Position numbers and translations under genes: made by a program
Source of the DNA: Pseudomonadota bacterium
GTDB taxonomy: Bacteria; Pseudomonadota; Alphaproteobacteria; Sneathiellales; Sneathiellaceae
NCBI GenBank assembly: GCA_024743055.1
Contig: JANSXH010000001.1
Location: 62,001 to 126,000, forward strand
Direction of reading: 5' to 3'
Length of the DNA: 64,000 nucleotides
Shown: piece after piece, positions 46,913 through 56,838 of the stretch
Layout: each line of letters starts with the position of its first letter
How positions within the stretch are numbered: position 1 is the first letter of the stretch
Notes under the pieces: model-generated
What the model was told of the DNA's origin: nothing
What the model saw: the letters and a program-made list of their open reading frames with translations, nothing else
Database searches by the model: none

Positions 46913-47800
46913 TCATTTCCTGTTATATCGCAAACAGTCGTCGTAGCTTACAGTGAAATTACTTGTGTTTTCACTGCCATCTGAAGAATCGCTCTTAATG
47001 GAATAGGCGTAGACCGCTCCGACGGTAAGGGCGACAAGGCGACTGGGTTTGGAGCAGATATTTTCTATACTCCGTCCTTTTAAATTTTGCTTCCAGTACT
47101 TGCTGAGGGTTTCAGTCTTATTGCCTTTTCGCTCCAAAAGAAATGTCAGCATTAGACCATCTGCTTGCACATCAGTAACGAAGTAACTTCCATCAGGGGC
47201 GGTTTCTTCATCAAATTTCGCCGCAATTACCTGAAACAAACCGGTTACTTTTTCCATGATACGAATATCAACCTTCTGACCACTTGGCCAAAAGCGGGCC
47301 ATGTTATATCGTTCTGCAACGGCTTCGCTATCAATAAGGGCATGTTCCCCGGCGATGCAAAATCCCTTTGAGAATTCCTTTCGGGTTTCAAATATCTTAC
47401 TGGGTCCCAGTATTTTCAAATTGAAAGCATATCGATACCCGTTATCGAGTAAAAACCGGGCTTCAGGATTGTTACAAATTCGGATCCGCTCGGTATCGTA
47501 GAAATTATTTACCCCGTTACTTTTCACAAAGCGAACAAGCTCGTTACGACTCATACCCCTTAATCGCTGCACAAAATGATCCGAGATCAGACTGTCATCG
47601 AAGTTTCGGAAGGAAAAACCGAGACCTGGCGGAAGGTTTTGATAAGGTTCGGTTGATGCCTGCTGGAAGTAATCCTCGGCAATAAGGCGTAAAGCTGGAT
47701 CTGTCGGCCACTTATTTTCTTCAGGTGTAAGTTCTGCCAGTTGGCCGCTTGCACAGGCGGACAATAGCAGAAAACCCAATATGCCAAAACGTGACCTCAT
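46913..47800 (-). CDS. Lipoprotein of unknown function
   Basis: 295 residues. Signal sequence with lipobox LLLSAC (cysteine near residue 16). Body has LRLIAEDYFQQASTEPYQNL near 37, RGMSRNELVRFVKSNGVNNF near 79 and several cysteines; no recognised family. The dN/composition feel is like the other orphan lipoproteins near 39.4-42.3 kb. Located upstream of rfbC with a 117-base gap, so it may or may not be co-transcribed with the rml genes. Confidence 0.7.
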   Translation of the reverse strand: MRSRFGILGFLLLSACASGQLAELTPEENKWPTDPALRLIAEDYFQQASTEPYQNLPPGLGFSFRNFDDSLISDHFVQRLRGMSRNELVRFVKSNGVNNFYDTERIRICNNPEARFLLDNGYRYAFNLKILGPSKIFETRKEFSKGFCIAGEHALIDSEAVAERYNMARFWPSGQKVDIRIMEKVTGLFQVIAAKFDEETAPDGSYFVTDVQADGLMLTFLLERKGNKTETLSKYWKQNLKGRSIENICSKPSRLVALTVGAVYAYSIKSDSSDGSENTSNFTVSYDDCLRYNRK

Positions 47801-47976
47801 CCCAACCTAAATGTTATTGAACCCTAATAACCCAAGCCTTAAGTATAGAAATATCAAGCCGCTATGCCCAAACAAATTTTTGTGCAACTATTTTAGGCAA
47901 GAAAGGGATTTTATTTCGAACCGCTTTCTTGATAAGATTTGATCTCTATCCTTCCGCGCCAGTTACTGGAATCACC

Positions 47977-48603
47977 ATGCTGAAACTCTTTTACAATCCG
48001 GGCTCCATAGCCCTTGCGTCTCATCTTCTTTTGGAAGAAATCGGCTGTGACTATGAAGCCGTTCACCTGAATTATGCCATCATGGAACATACCAAACCTG
48101 AATATCTGGCGATAAATCCAAAGGGAAGAGTCCCCTCACTGATCACGGAAAAGGGCATCTTGACTGAGACACCGGCCATTCTTCTCTATTTAGCGCAAAG
48201 GTTTCCAGAATCTGATTTCGCTGCGCCAGAGGATATATACGAACTGGCGGAGCTTCAGGCGGTGACCAGTTATCTCTGTTCAACTGTTCATGTAAACCAT
48301 GCTCACCGCATGCGTGGATATCGCTGGGTGGAGGCAGATGACGAGACCTCCCTGGCTGCCATGCAGAGAAAAGTCCAATCCAATATGGAAGAGTGTTTTG
48401 CCCTCATAGAGAAGGAAGTATTCAAGGGCCCATGGGTTATGGGAGATAAGATCAGCATTGCCGATCCCTATCTCTTCGTATTCTCCTTCTGGATGGAAGG
48501 CGACAATGTCAATCCTGCCGACTTCCCCAAACTTCTGGACCATCGGAACCGTATTTTGGACAGGCCCGCTGCCAAAAAAGTGGTGCCGTTACATCAGCCT
48601 TAG
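47977..48603 (+). CDS. Glutathione S-transferase family protein
   Basis: About 208 residues from the ATG at 47977. N-terminal thioredoxin-like domain MLKLFYNPGSIALASHLLLE with the cis-proline loop KGRVPSLITEKGILTETPAI near 50-69 (substrate and GSH contacts), then an all-helical domain with GPWVMGDKISIADPYLFVFS near 155-174, matching GST. Catalytic Ser/Tyr/Cys not certain. An earlier in-frame start at 47929 has no support. Confidence 0.86.
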   Translation: MLKLFYNPGSIALASHLLLEEIGCDYEAVHLNYAIMEHTKPEYLAINPKGRVPSLITEKGILTETPAILLYLAQRFPESDFAAPEDIYELAELQAVTSYLCSTVHVNHAHRMRGYRWVEADDETSLAAMQRKVQSNMEECFALIEKEVFKGPWVMGDKISIADPYLFVFSFWMEGDNVNPADFPKLLDHRNRILDRPAAKKVVPLHQP

Positions 48604-48619
48604 TGAACCACAGCCGTTT

Positions 48620-50299
48620 TTACCGGCTGATTGGCTTGTATTTGATGCGATGGGGCTCTGTCGCCTGGGCACCCAGACGTCGGCGTTTATCTTCCTCATA
48701 GGCCTCGAAATTGCCTTCGAACCATTCCACATGGCTATCCCCTTCATAGGCGAGGATATGGGTAGCGATGCGATCCAGGAACCAGCGGTCATGGCTGATA
48801 ACGACAGCACATCCAGCAAACTGCAGAAGCGCCTCTTCCAGTGCCCGCAAGGTATCCACATCCAGATCGTTTGTCGGCTCATCAAGAAGCAGGAAATTAC
48901 TACCGGTTTTGAGCATTTTTGCGAGATTAACCCTGTTGCGCTCCCCGCCTGACATCTGCCCGACTTTTTTCTGCTGGTCCGTTCCTTTAAAATTAAAGCC
49001 CGAAACATAAGCCCGGCTGTTGATTTCCTTCTTGCCGAGGGAAATCACCTCATTGCCTTCCGAGATTTCTTCCCAAACCGTTTTGTTTGGATCCAGAGTA
49101 TCGCGGTCCTGATCCACATAGCCCAGCTCAACCGTTGGGCCAACCTTGAAACTGCCGGAATCCGGTTTTTCCTGGCCGGTCAGAAGCTTGAACAGAGTGG
49201 TTTTACCAGCACCGTTCGGTCCGATCACTCCGACAATAGCCCCAGCGGGGAGTTTAAAGCTCAAATCATCAATCAGTAGCCGATCTTCGAAGCCCTTGGA
49301 AATACCATCGGCCTCCACCACCAGATCGCCAAGGCGGCTACCAGCAGGGATATAGATCTGCATATTCTCGGCCCGCTTCTCAGCCTCCTGCCCCAGCAAT
49401 TCCTCATAGGCACTGATACGGGCCTTAGACTTGGACTGACGTCCCTTCGGACCCTGACGGATCCATTCCAGTTCCCGATCGAGGGTTTTGCGGCGGGCAT
49501 CTTCTGTTTTGCCTTCCTGGGCGAGGCGTTTCTCTTTCTGCTCCAGCCAACTGGAATAGTTCCCTTCCCACGGAATGCCGTGGCCGCGGTCCAATTCCAA
49601 AATCCAACCGGCCACATTATCTAGGAAATAGCGATCATGGGTCACGGCCACAACGGTGCCTTTATAGTCATGCAGGAACCGCTCCAGCCAGGCGACACTC
49701 TCCGCATCCAGATGGTTGGTGGGCTCATCGAGGAGAAGCATGTCGGGCTGGGACAGTAGCAACCTGCATAAAGCCACCCGCCGACGTTCCCCACCGGAGA
49801 GCTTGGTCACATCTGCATCCCCTGGTGGACAGCGCAAAGCATCCATGGCGATTTCGACTTCTCGGTCCAGGTCCCAAAGGTTCTGAGCGTCAATCTGCTC
49901 CTGCAGTTCTCCCTGTTCGGCAATGAGATCATTCATCTCATCATCGGTCAGTTCCTCGGCAAAGCGGGCAGATACCTCATTGAATTTGTCCAGAAGCGCC
50001 TTCTTTTCATGCACCCCATCCATGACATTGCCAAGGACGTCCTTGTCGCCATCCAGGGTTGGCTCCTGCTCCAGAAATCCGACCTTCACCCCTTCTGCGG
50101 CCCAAGCCTCTCCTTGAAACTCCGTCTCAATTCCAGCCATGATCTTGAGCAAGGTGGATTTTCCGGCGCCGTTCAGCCCGAGAACACCAATCTTGGCTCC
50201 CGGAAAGAAGGAAAGCCGGATATCTTTCAACACCTGCTTGCCGCCCGGATAGGTCTTTGACAGACCGTTCATTACATAAATATACTGGTAAGACGCCAT
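48620..50299 (-). CDS. ettA: Energy-dependent translational throttle protein EttA
   Basis: ABC-F ATPase that binds the ribosomal E site and gates elongation by energy state. About 559 residues, no transmembrane segments. Two ATPase domains: first [16 protein letters not shown] near 40-55 with [16 protein letters not shown] near 163; second [17 protein letters not shown] near 355 with [15 protein letters not shown] near 445 and [11 protein letters not shown]. The arm and toe region between and the start [20 protein letters not shown] fit EttA. ATG at 50299; an in-frame start at 50311 has no ribosome support. Confidence 0.95.
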   Translation of the reverse strand: MASYQYIYVMNGLSKTYPGGKQVLKDIRLSFFPGAKIGVLGLNGAGKSTLLKIMAGIETEFQGEAWAAEGVKVGFLEQEPTLDGDKDVLGNVMDGVHEKKALLDKFNEVSARFAEELTDDEMNDLIAEQGELQEQIDAQNLWDLDREVEIAMDALRCPPGDADVTKLSGGERRRVALCRLLLSQPDMLLLDEPTNHLDAESVAWLERFLHDYKGTVVAVTHDRYFLDNVAGWILELDRGHGIPWEGNYSSWLEQKEKRLAQEGKTEDARRKTLDRELEWIRQGPKGRQSKSKARISAYEELLGQEAEKRAENMQIYIPAGSRLGDLVVEADGISKGFEDRLLIDDLSFKLPAGAIVGVIGPNGAGKTTLFKLLTGQEKPDSGSFKVGPTVELGYVDQDRDTLDPNKTVWEEISEGNEVISLGKKEINSRAYVSGFNFKGTDQQKKVGQMSGGERNRVNLAKMLKTGSNFLLLDEPTNDLDVDTLRALEEALLQFAGCAVVISHDRWFLDRIATHILAYEGDSHVEWFEGNFEAYEEDKRRRLGAQATEPHRIKYKPISR

Positions 50300-50394
50300 G
50301 CTAAGCCGCACTCCCGATCTTCAAAAAATTCGCTGGGCCTGTTTTAACGAACCGACGAGCCAGACGCAATTGTTGTGATGCGGTCAGTGCCAAA

Positions 50395-50942
50395 TTATTT
50401 CGGTTGAGGGAGCGGGAGAATTCCGCCTTTTTTGAGTACTCCTTCAATTTCCACAAAGTCTTGAACAACAACTTCATATATTTTCTTATAGTGACGATAT
50501 TTGGAAACCATTTCTGAAACCCGCTGGTGCCCCAAAAGTTCAGTCATGATCGCATATTCAAGCCAGTTGACAACGATATGCAAATAGGTCGAATACTCAT
50601 CTTTCGCTGTCAATGGTTCAGTTTCATGAAAATCCGGATATCGGGATTTGAATATTTCTATTACCTTCTCCGTTTCCAGTTCCAGATACTAATCCAATGC
50701 CCAGTGCAATTGTTCATGTATATAGGTCGCAAGAATGAGATCCTCATCCGCACCTGGACCAATGGCATACTGAGAATTTAGTGTCAGGATCGGATGGCTA
50801 TGAGGGATCTCATACGGCGCAATTCTTACTTTCTTCGTATATTCCCAACGAGATAAATCATAACGATCATGAAGTTTGAATAGCATTCACGAGCCGCTTC
50901 CGCACCTGTTTCCACCCTTGATAGGTCAATAACAATTTCCAT
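50395..50942 (-). pseudogene. Broken gene for a HEXXH metallopeptidase-like protein
   Basis: Two pieces that read in one frame are separated only by an in-frame TAG at 50689-50691: an upstream part with the zinc motif IHEQLHW (HEXXH) and a downstream part continuing YLELETEKVIEIF to the end at 50395. Further upstream, MEIVIDLSRVETGAEAARE starts at 50942 in another frame with GAGGAAG beside it, so a frameshift near 50885-50895 must also be assumed. Restored length would be about 180 residues. It follows the AEC carrier gene by 5 bases. I do not recognise the family beyond the HEXXH motif; two independent lesions argue for decay, though sequencing error is possible. Confidence 0.75.
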
Positions 50943-50947
50943 CTTCC

Positions 50948-51913
50948 TCACCCTGGAAACAGATCCGCTGGCATCAGACCAGTCGTGATGCCGTAAAGTA
51001 GCGCCGTAACCGTAGCGACAGAGATCATGGTGGAGAGCATGATGGTAGCGGAGGCACGTTCAACCCAGACGCCGTATTGCTGGGCGATGACGAAGACATT
51101 TGTCGCTGTCGGCAGGGCCGCTAGAAGAACGGCGGTGTAGACCCAGATGGCGTCAAAATCGCCGAACCAGCTCAAAGCCAGGTACATCAGGATCGGATGA
51201 ACAACGAGATTGAACGGGATGATGAAGGAGAGCTCTCCCGGAACTCGTTTTAGGGGGCGCAGAGCCAAAGTGACTCCCATGGCAAACAAGGCGCAAGGGG
51301 CTGCGGCCTGCGCAAGATAGTCAATCAGCCGCTCCACCGGGGCGGGCGGGGTAAATTCGAGGATAGCGGCTGTAATTCCAACGATCGTCGCGATGATGAA
51401 CGGATGGAGCAGCACTTTCTTAAGAATCTCGAAGGCCAGTGCGCCTATATTCTGCGACTTACCGCTGGCAAAGGCCATCATGCTCGGTGCAAGGGTGAAG
51501 TGCATGATGTTTTCAAAGCAGAAGATCAGGGCCAACGGTACCGCCGCCAGCTCTCCAAATGCCAGCAGAGCAATTCCGGGACCCATGAAGCCGATATTGC
51601 CATAGGCACCGGCAAGACCCTGAATAGTCGCTTCAGGAGTTGTCGCCCGAGTTGTCAGTCTGGCAATAGCAAAGACCATAACGAATATGGAAAAGGTTGT
51701 CAGAAGGTTGACCCCAATAAAATCCCAACTAGCGAGTTTTTCAACGGGTGTTTGAGAGAGCAGCTTGAAGAAGAGGCAGGGAAGCGAGACATAAATGATG
51801 AATGTGCTGAGCCACCCCATGGCTTCCTGCGGCTGACGCGTTATCCGCGCCGCGACATAGCCCAACAGGATTAGGCCGAAGAGCGGGAAAACAAGCCCTG
51901 CTATTTCGATCAT
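50948..51913 (-). CDS. AEC-family transporter (auxin efflux carrier-like)
   Basis: 321 residues with about ten transmembrane helices in two five-helix repeats, the AEC layout: LVFPLFGLILLGYVAARITR near 7, AYGNIGFMGPGIALLAFGE near 103, and AAPCALFAMGVTLALRP near 208, where the unwound Gly/Pro-rich helices form the transport site. Bacterial members carry malate, malonate or other small organic anions. Divergent from the Tat protein gene. Confidence 0.88.
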   Translation of the reverse strand: MIEIAGLVFPLFGLILLGYVAARITRQPQEAMGWLSTFIIYVSLPCLFFKLLSQTPVEKLASWDFIGVNLLTTFSIFVMVFAIARLTTRATTPEATIQGLAGAYGNIGFMGPGIALLAFGELAAVPLALIFCFENIMHFTLAPSMMAFASGKSQNIGALAFEILKKVLLHPFIIATIVGITAAILEFTPPAPVERLIDYLAQAAAPCALFAMGVTLALRPLKRVPGELSFIIPFNLVVHPILMYLALSWFGDFDAIWVYTAVLLAALPTATNVFVIAQQYGVWVERASATIMLSTMISVATVTALLYGITTGLMPADLFPG

Positions 51914-52081
51914 TTATGAAGAATACCCCGGATTGAAAGGTAAGAGAATAAGTCGACAGATTAACCACAAAGCTTGCGTTGACAAAGTGTTTCTTGCCAC
52001 AATGCGTCTACCAACTGCTTGGACCAGGTTTTGCCGAACCCATTTTTGCAAGCAAGCAAAAGATTATGGAGTATTGGAGCT

Positions 52082-52966
52082 ATGAAATCATCGCGTAGAG
52101 AGTTTTTGAAGTTTTTTTCATGGGCTGCCTCCCTGCCCCTCGTGCACACTTTTTTGGGTAAGGCACATGCCAATAGTCTTGCTGGCAGCAAATGGCGAGA
52201 GGATTCCGCCGTCCACTTTTTTGAGAAACTGGGCTATCGCCCCTTACCGGCGATGCCATTGATAACCGGTGACGTTTTTAATGGCGGGGTCCGGTTTGAT
52301 GAAAGCGGTCCCTTAGGTTATGAAAATGGCCGAACAATGGGCGTACAGAACTGCATCCGGATGGAAGACATGGACGCCGGTAACACGCCTGGTTCCTTAC
52401 CTTATTTTCATATCCTGTTTGTCAATATCAAGGAGCCGATATCCCGTGGGCATATCCTGACACAAGGGGTCGACTATTTGGCCAATGACGCCGGGTTGGA
52501 CGCCCGAAAACTGGTTTTCGTATCAACACCTCATTTTGAACCATATGTTTCAGGACTAGAAACTTTCAGTATTCTTCCTTCTCAGTTTATTGCCCGCGAC
52601 AAAGAGCAAGCGGTGTCCCAGGGGGATGGATCCGGATATTTTGCGCCGAATGACCATCCCCATGCCACACCATATTTTTCGGTTTCCATTCATTACCCGC
52701 ATGATTTGGCGGCTGTCGGGCAAGAACTGACTTATCCGCTCACCGGATATCTGGAATTGGCGGAAGTTATGATTGACCAGGATGCGTCAGAGATACAACA
52801 AGCCGAGGGGATTGGATTTGGGCTTGAGAGACTGAACATGGCAATGGGTGAACCCGTCGACAGTATTGATCAATCCCGAAAAAGTGCTCTAGTTGAATTA
52901 GAAGATGAAGCGGCAAGGCGAAATGTCACTCTTCCGCTTGCCTATGAAAAATTAAAGTCCAGTTAA
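52082..52966 (+). CDS. Tat-exported protein resembling a class II aminoacyl-tRNA synthetase (AlaRS-like) core
   Basis: About 294 residues from the ATG at 52082 (GGAG upstream twice). The N-terminus MKSSRREFLKFFSWAASLPL is a clear twin-arginine signal, with cleavage likely at KAHA. The body has HFFEKLGYRPLPAMP, then GVQNCIRMEDMDAGNT near 87-102 and IGFGLERLNMAM near 244-255. The spacing and pattern recall AlaRS motif 2 (xQxCxRxxDxxxVGxT) and class II motif 3 (GxGLER). Several motif 2 residues differ and the tRNA-binding domains are missing, so this is not a working AlaRS by sequence. I could not place it in a known family; an unrelated fold is possible. Confidence 0.55.
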   Translation: MKSSRREFLKFFSWAASLPLVHTFLGKAHANSLAGSKWREDSAVHFFEKLGYRPLPAMPLITGDVFNGGVRFDESGPLGYENGRTMGVQNCIRMEDMDAGNTPGSLPYFHILFVNIKEPISRGHILTQGVDYLANDAGLDARKLVFVSTPHFEPYVSGLETFSILPSQFIARDKEQAVSQGDGSGYFAPNDHPHATPYFSVSIHYPHDLAAVGQELTYPLTGYLELAEVMIDQDASEIQQAEGIGFGLERLNMAMGEPVDSIDQSRKSALVELEDEAARRNVTLPLAYEKLKSS

Positions 52967-52972
52967 AGAAAC

Positions 52973-53296
52973 CTATTTTGCCGGTAAGCTGCCGACAAAG
53001 AGTTTTGTAAACTCGATCCAGTCGTCAAGACCCGTTTCCACCGCTGCTTCCTGATCGACCCAGATCAGGCCACCCATCTTGCGGCCGGTGAAGTCCATGG
53101 GCGCGGCTCCCGGCCGTTTAAGAGCCTCTGCTTCCAAATCCTTACCGACCCGGAACATGAAACGACCGTCTCCCGTTCCGCAAAGCATATTGCCGTTCAT
53201 CATGAAGCAGATACCGCCGAACATCTTTTTTTCGGTAATCCCGCTATAGTTCTTAAGCGCTTCCCTGAGTAAATCACCGGTATGTTCGTGGGACAT
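52973..53296 (-). CDS. TfoX N-terminal domain protein
   Basis: 107 residues, matching the TfoX-N domain alone: KKMFGGICFMMNGNMLCGTG near 23-42 and the pattern KMGGLIWVDQEA. The E. coli and Haemophilus TfoX/Sxy proteins regulate competence, but single-domain relatives are widespread and mostly of unknown function. Convergent with the Tat protein gene, 12 bases downstream of the oxidoreductase gene on the same strand. Confidence 0.85.
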   Translation of the reverse strand: MSHEHTGDLLREALKNYSGITEKKMFGGICFMMNGNMLCGTGDGRFMFRVGKDLEAEALKRPGAAPMDFTGRKMGGLIWVDQEAAVETGLDDWIEFTKLFVGSLPAK

Positions 53297-53307
53297 GGTG
53301 AGATCCC

Positions 53308-56300
53308 CTACTCCGCTGCTATCGGTTCGGATTGGCCGGAATGGAAGCGGTCCAAAAGATCACGGCGCATGGTGCGTGCGCCTTCCAGATGCTGCTCTTT
53401 CACATGGCCGTAGCCGCGAATATGTTCCGGCACCTCTGCTATCTCAATCGCGAGAGGTAGGTTTTCTGCGGTCAGATTCTCAAGGATCTCCCGCATGGTT
53501 TTCTCATATTCCTTAATCAGCGCGCGCTCAGTCTTTCTCTCTTCGGACTTGCCGAAGGGATCGAGGAAGCTTCCCCTCAGGAACTTGAATTTGGCGAGGG
53601 TTTTGAAGGCGGACATCATCCAGGGACCAAACTCCTTTTTGATCAGATGACCCGTTTCCGGATGGCGTTTGGAGAAAATCGGCGGAGCGAGGTGGTATTT
53701 GACCTTGTAATCCCCTTCAAACTGTTCCTTCAACTTGGCCTCAAAACTGCCATTGGTATAAAGACGCGCTACTTCATATTCATCCTTATAGGCCATCAGC
53801 TTGAAGTAGTAGCGCGCAACAGCCTCTGTCAGTCGTGTTGCGTCTGGGGTGATTTTACTCTCGGCCTCTTTCACTGCATTGACGAGCTTTAGATAGCGCT
53901 TGGCATAGCGATTACTCTGATAGCCTTTGAGGAACCCGACACGGCGATTAATGATCGTATCAATCGTTTCCATTTCGACGATTTCTGCCGAAGATTCCGG
54001 CAAGGCTATTTCTTCCACTTGCTTTCGGTCGGCTGCAGCTTTGCGGCCCCAGGCAAAGCTGCGCTTATTGCTCTCAACCGCGATACCATTTAATTCGATC
54101 GCCTGCTCAATGGAGCTGAGCCTAAGAGGAATAGTACCTCTTTGGAACGCGACGCCCAGCAGGAACAAGTTGGCGGCAATAGAATCTCCCATCAGGGAAG
54201 TTGCTAGAGTCGTGCTGTCAATAAATTCAGCCTGTTCGCGACCAAGGCTATCGGCCAGCAAACTTGTCAGGCTGTCCTGATCCATCGCAAGATCCGGGGT
54301 CAAGGTAAAGGCGGCGACCGGTTCCACATGATCATTGACGATGGCTTTTGTTCGGCCCAGATCATAGGTTTGAAGTGCATCCATGCTGGCCGCAACAACC
54401 AGGTCACAGCCGACAACCAGATCAGTCTGACGATGAGGAATGCGGGTACCGGACAGCTCTGCCGGACTGCTGGCCAGGCGGACATGACTCATCACTGCGC
54501 CATTTTTCTGGGCCAGCCCTGTCTGATCAAGGATAGAGGCGCCCTTTTCCTCAATATGGGCCGCCATACCGAGAAGAGCGCCAACCGTAATTACGCCCGT
54601 ACCGCCTATGCCCGTCACTAGGATGTTATAGGTCCCGTTGATAGTAGGCGTAGCCGGCTCGAGAAGGCCCGCTGCCGGATCCATGATATCAATGTCAGTG
54701 GAAGTGACAGTCTTCTTTTCCGCTTTCTTCAACCCGCCGCCCTCGATAGTGACAAAGCTCGGGCAGAACCCTTTGACGCAGGAGAAATCCTTGTTGCAGC
54801 TAGATTGATCAATAACCCGTTTACGGCCAAAATCCGTCTCCAGAGGCTTTACCGAAACGCAGTTGGAAGCCACACCACAATCGCCGCAGCCTTCACAGAC
54901 AAGCTCGTTGATAAAGGCACGTTTTGCAGGGTCAGGAAACGTACCACGCTTGCGGCGGCGGCGTTTTTCGGCGGCACAGGTTTGATCATAAATCAGGGCT
55001 GTGACCCCTTTCACTTCCCGCAGCTCTCGCTGCACCTTATCCAGGTCATCGCGGTGATGAATTTTTACACCGGGTGCCCAGTTGGCGGAGCTGTCATATT
55101 TCTCTGGTTCGTCTGTCACGACGGCGATCTGTTTCACGCCTTCTGCATGAACCTGTTGGCTGATCAGCCAAGGCGATAATGGTCCGTCAAAGGGCTGCCC
55201 GCCAGTCATGGCAACGGCGTCATTAAACAGAATCTTGTAGGTAATATTCACATCTGCCGCGCAAGCCGCGCGGATAGCCAGAAGCCCTGAATGGTAATAG
55301 GTACCGTCCCCTAAATTCTGGAAGATATGCTCTTCATTGGTAAAAGGAGATTGGCCGATCCAGTTGACGCCTTCTGCACCCATATGGGTATAAGTCTGGG
55401 TCCGCCGGTTGGGCATATAGATGGCCATGGTATGGCAGCCGATCCCTGCCATGGCGCGGCTACCCTCCGGAACATTGGTAGAGGAATTATGCGGACAGCC
55501 CGAACAAAACCATGGGGTACGCGTGACCGGCGCTGCCGGCATGGAATTACCATCTTCACGCGCTTCGGCGACGCTGATCCCTTCAACGATCTTCTCTGGC
55601 AAAGACCGACGCATCAACCGAGCGGCAATCGCCCGTGCCACCAGTGCCGGCGTAAGTTCCCCATCTGAAGGAAGCAGCATTTCTCCTTTTTCATCTTCTT
55701 TCCCGACAAGGACCGGTCGATCTTCCATGTCATAGAGGAGCCGAGCCGCCTGATCCTCTATCAGGCTGCGTTTCTCCTCAACGAATAGAATTTCATCCAG
55801 CCCTTTGGCAAATTCCTTCATCCCTTCTGGCTCAAGCGGCCAGGGACAAGCTACCTTATAGACGGACAAGCCAATTTTTTCCGCTTCCTCCTGATCAATG
55901 CCTAAATCGCCTAGGGCCTGGACCACGTCAAGCCAGGATTTACCGGTTGTTGCGATGCCAAATTTGCGATCTTTCGCATCCCAGGTGATTTTATCGAGCT
56001 TGTTGGCCCGGACAAACGCTTTGACCATGGGCAATTTGGAGCGCAGCAGTCTAGCTTCCTGCCCCCCTGAGGTATCTGGCCAGCGAATATGAACGCCGTC
56101 TGCTGGCGCCTCTATATCCTCGGGAATGACAATCTGAACCCGATCCGGACCCACATAGGCCGTTGCTGAGCTCTCAACTGTATCGGTAAGGCATTTCATG
56201 CCAACCCAGGTACCGCTGTAGCGGGACAAGGCAATCCCATGGAGGCCGTAATCGAGATATTCCTGAACCGTAGCAGGATTGAGAACCGGCATCATTGCCG

Positions 56301-56793
56301 CCACCAGTGCCTGCTCACTTTGATGAGCGACGGTGGAGGATTTGGCCATATGGTCGTCGCCCATCAGAACAAGGACACCACCATGTTCTGAGCTTCCAGC
56401 CATATTTCCATGCTTGAACACATCGCCGGATCGGTCGATACCAGGGCCCTTGCCGTACCAGATGCCGAAGACGCCGTCGAAATCGGTTTTACCGAACATG
56501 GGGAGCTGCTGAGTGCCCCAAATACTCGTTGCCGCCAGGTCCTCATTAACACCCGGTTGAAAATGAATATCGTTATTCTTGAGGAAGGGTTTGGCTTTCC
56601 ACAGGCTTTGGTCATAGAGGCCAAGCGGCGAGCCGCGATATCCGGAGATAAAGCCGCCTGTCTTTAGGCCTGCTGCCGCATCCCGCTGGCGCTGCATGAT
56701 CGGAATACGGACAAGTGCCTGTGTTCCCGTGATAAAAACCTGACCGGAGTCGAGCTCATATTTATCGTCCAGGCTAACCTGAGTATTTTGCAT
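53308..56793 (-). CDS. Indolepyruvate:ferredoxin oxidoreductase family protein, fused IorA-IorB type
   Basis: 1161 residues. Oxidatively decarboxylates 2-oxoacids (indolepyruvate or related aryl or branched-chain) to acyl-CoA with electron transfer to ferredoxin. N-terminal ThDP domains: GYRGSPLGLYDQSLWK near 49, MGDDHMAKSSTVAHQSE near 150, FCSGCPHNSSTNVPEG near 430. Ferredoxin-like cysteine cluster CEGCGDCGVASNC near 633 and following. IorB-type domain from about 725 (GIGGTGVITVGALLGMAAHI). C-terminal alpha/beta segment of the long fused type. Starts upstream of and runs in the same direction as livF, separated by about 45 bases on its upstream side. Confidence 0.92.
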   Translation of the reverse strand: MQNTQVSLDDKYELDSGQVFITGTQALVRIPIMQRQRDAAAGLKTGGFISGYRGSPLGLYDQSLWKAKPFLKNNDIHFQPGVNEDLAATSIWGTQQLPMFGKTDFDGVFGIWYGKGPGIDRSGDVFKHGNMAGSSEHGGVLVLMGDDHMAKSSTVAHQSEQALVAAMMPVLNPATVQEYLDYGLHGIALSRYSGTWVGMKCLTDTVESSATAYVGPDRVQIVIPEDIEAPADGVHIRWPDTSGGQEARLLRSKLPMVKAFVRANKLDKITWDAKDRKFGIATTGKSWLDVVQALGDLGIDQEEAEKIGLSVYKVACPWPLEPEGMKEFAKGLDEILFVEEKRSLIEDQAARLLYDMEDRPVLVGKEDEKGEMLLPSDGELTPALVARAIAARLMRRSLPEKIVEGISVAEAREDGNSMPAAPVTRTPWFCSGCPHNSSTNVPEGSRAMAGIGCHTMAIYMPNRRTQTYTHMGAEGVNWIGQSPFTNEEHIFQNLGDGTYYHSGLLAIRAACAADVNITYKILFNDAVAMTGGQPFDGPLSPWLISQQVHAEGVKQIAVVTDEPEKYDSSANWAPGVKIHHRDDLDKVQRELREVKGVTALIYDQTCAAEKRRRRKRGTFPDPAKRAFINELVCEGCGDCGVASNCVSVKPLETDFGRKRVIDQSSCNKDFSCVKGFCPSFVTIEGGGLKKAEKKTVTSTDIDIMDPAAGLLEPATPTINGTYNILVTGIGGTGVITVGALLGMAAHIEEKGASILDQTGLAQKNGAVMSHVRLASSPAELSGTRIPHRQTDLVVGCDLVVAASMDALQTYDLGRTKAIVNDHVEPVAAFTLTPDLAMDQDSLTSLLADSLGREQAEFIDSTTLATSLMGDSIAANLFLLGVAFQRGTIPLRLSSIEQAIELNGIAVESNKRSFAWGRKAAADRKQVEEIALPESSAEIVEMETIDTIINRRVGFLKGYQSNRYAKRYLKLVNAVKEAESKITPDATRLTEAVARYYFKLMAYKDEYEVARLYTNGSFEAKLKEQFEGDYKVKYHLAPPIFSKRHPETGHLIKKEFGPWMMSAFKTLAKFKFLRGSFLDPFGKSEERKTERALIKEYEKTMREILENLTAENLPLAIEIAEVPEHIRGYGHVKEQHLEGARTMRRDLLDRFHSGQSEPIAAE

Positions 56794-56838
56794 TCTCTAA
56801 TCTCCCGCGCCCCGGGATGATATGTGACTGCGAAAGAC

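Noticed and set aside
50689-50691. UAG read as pyrrolysine or read-through in the metallopeptidase-like gene
   Set aside because: No sign of pyrrolysine machinery in the window and a second frameshift lesion lies upstream; decay explains both.
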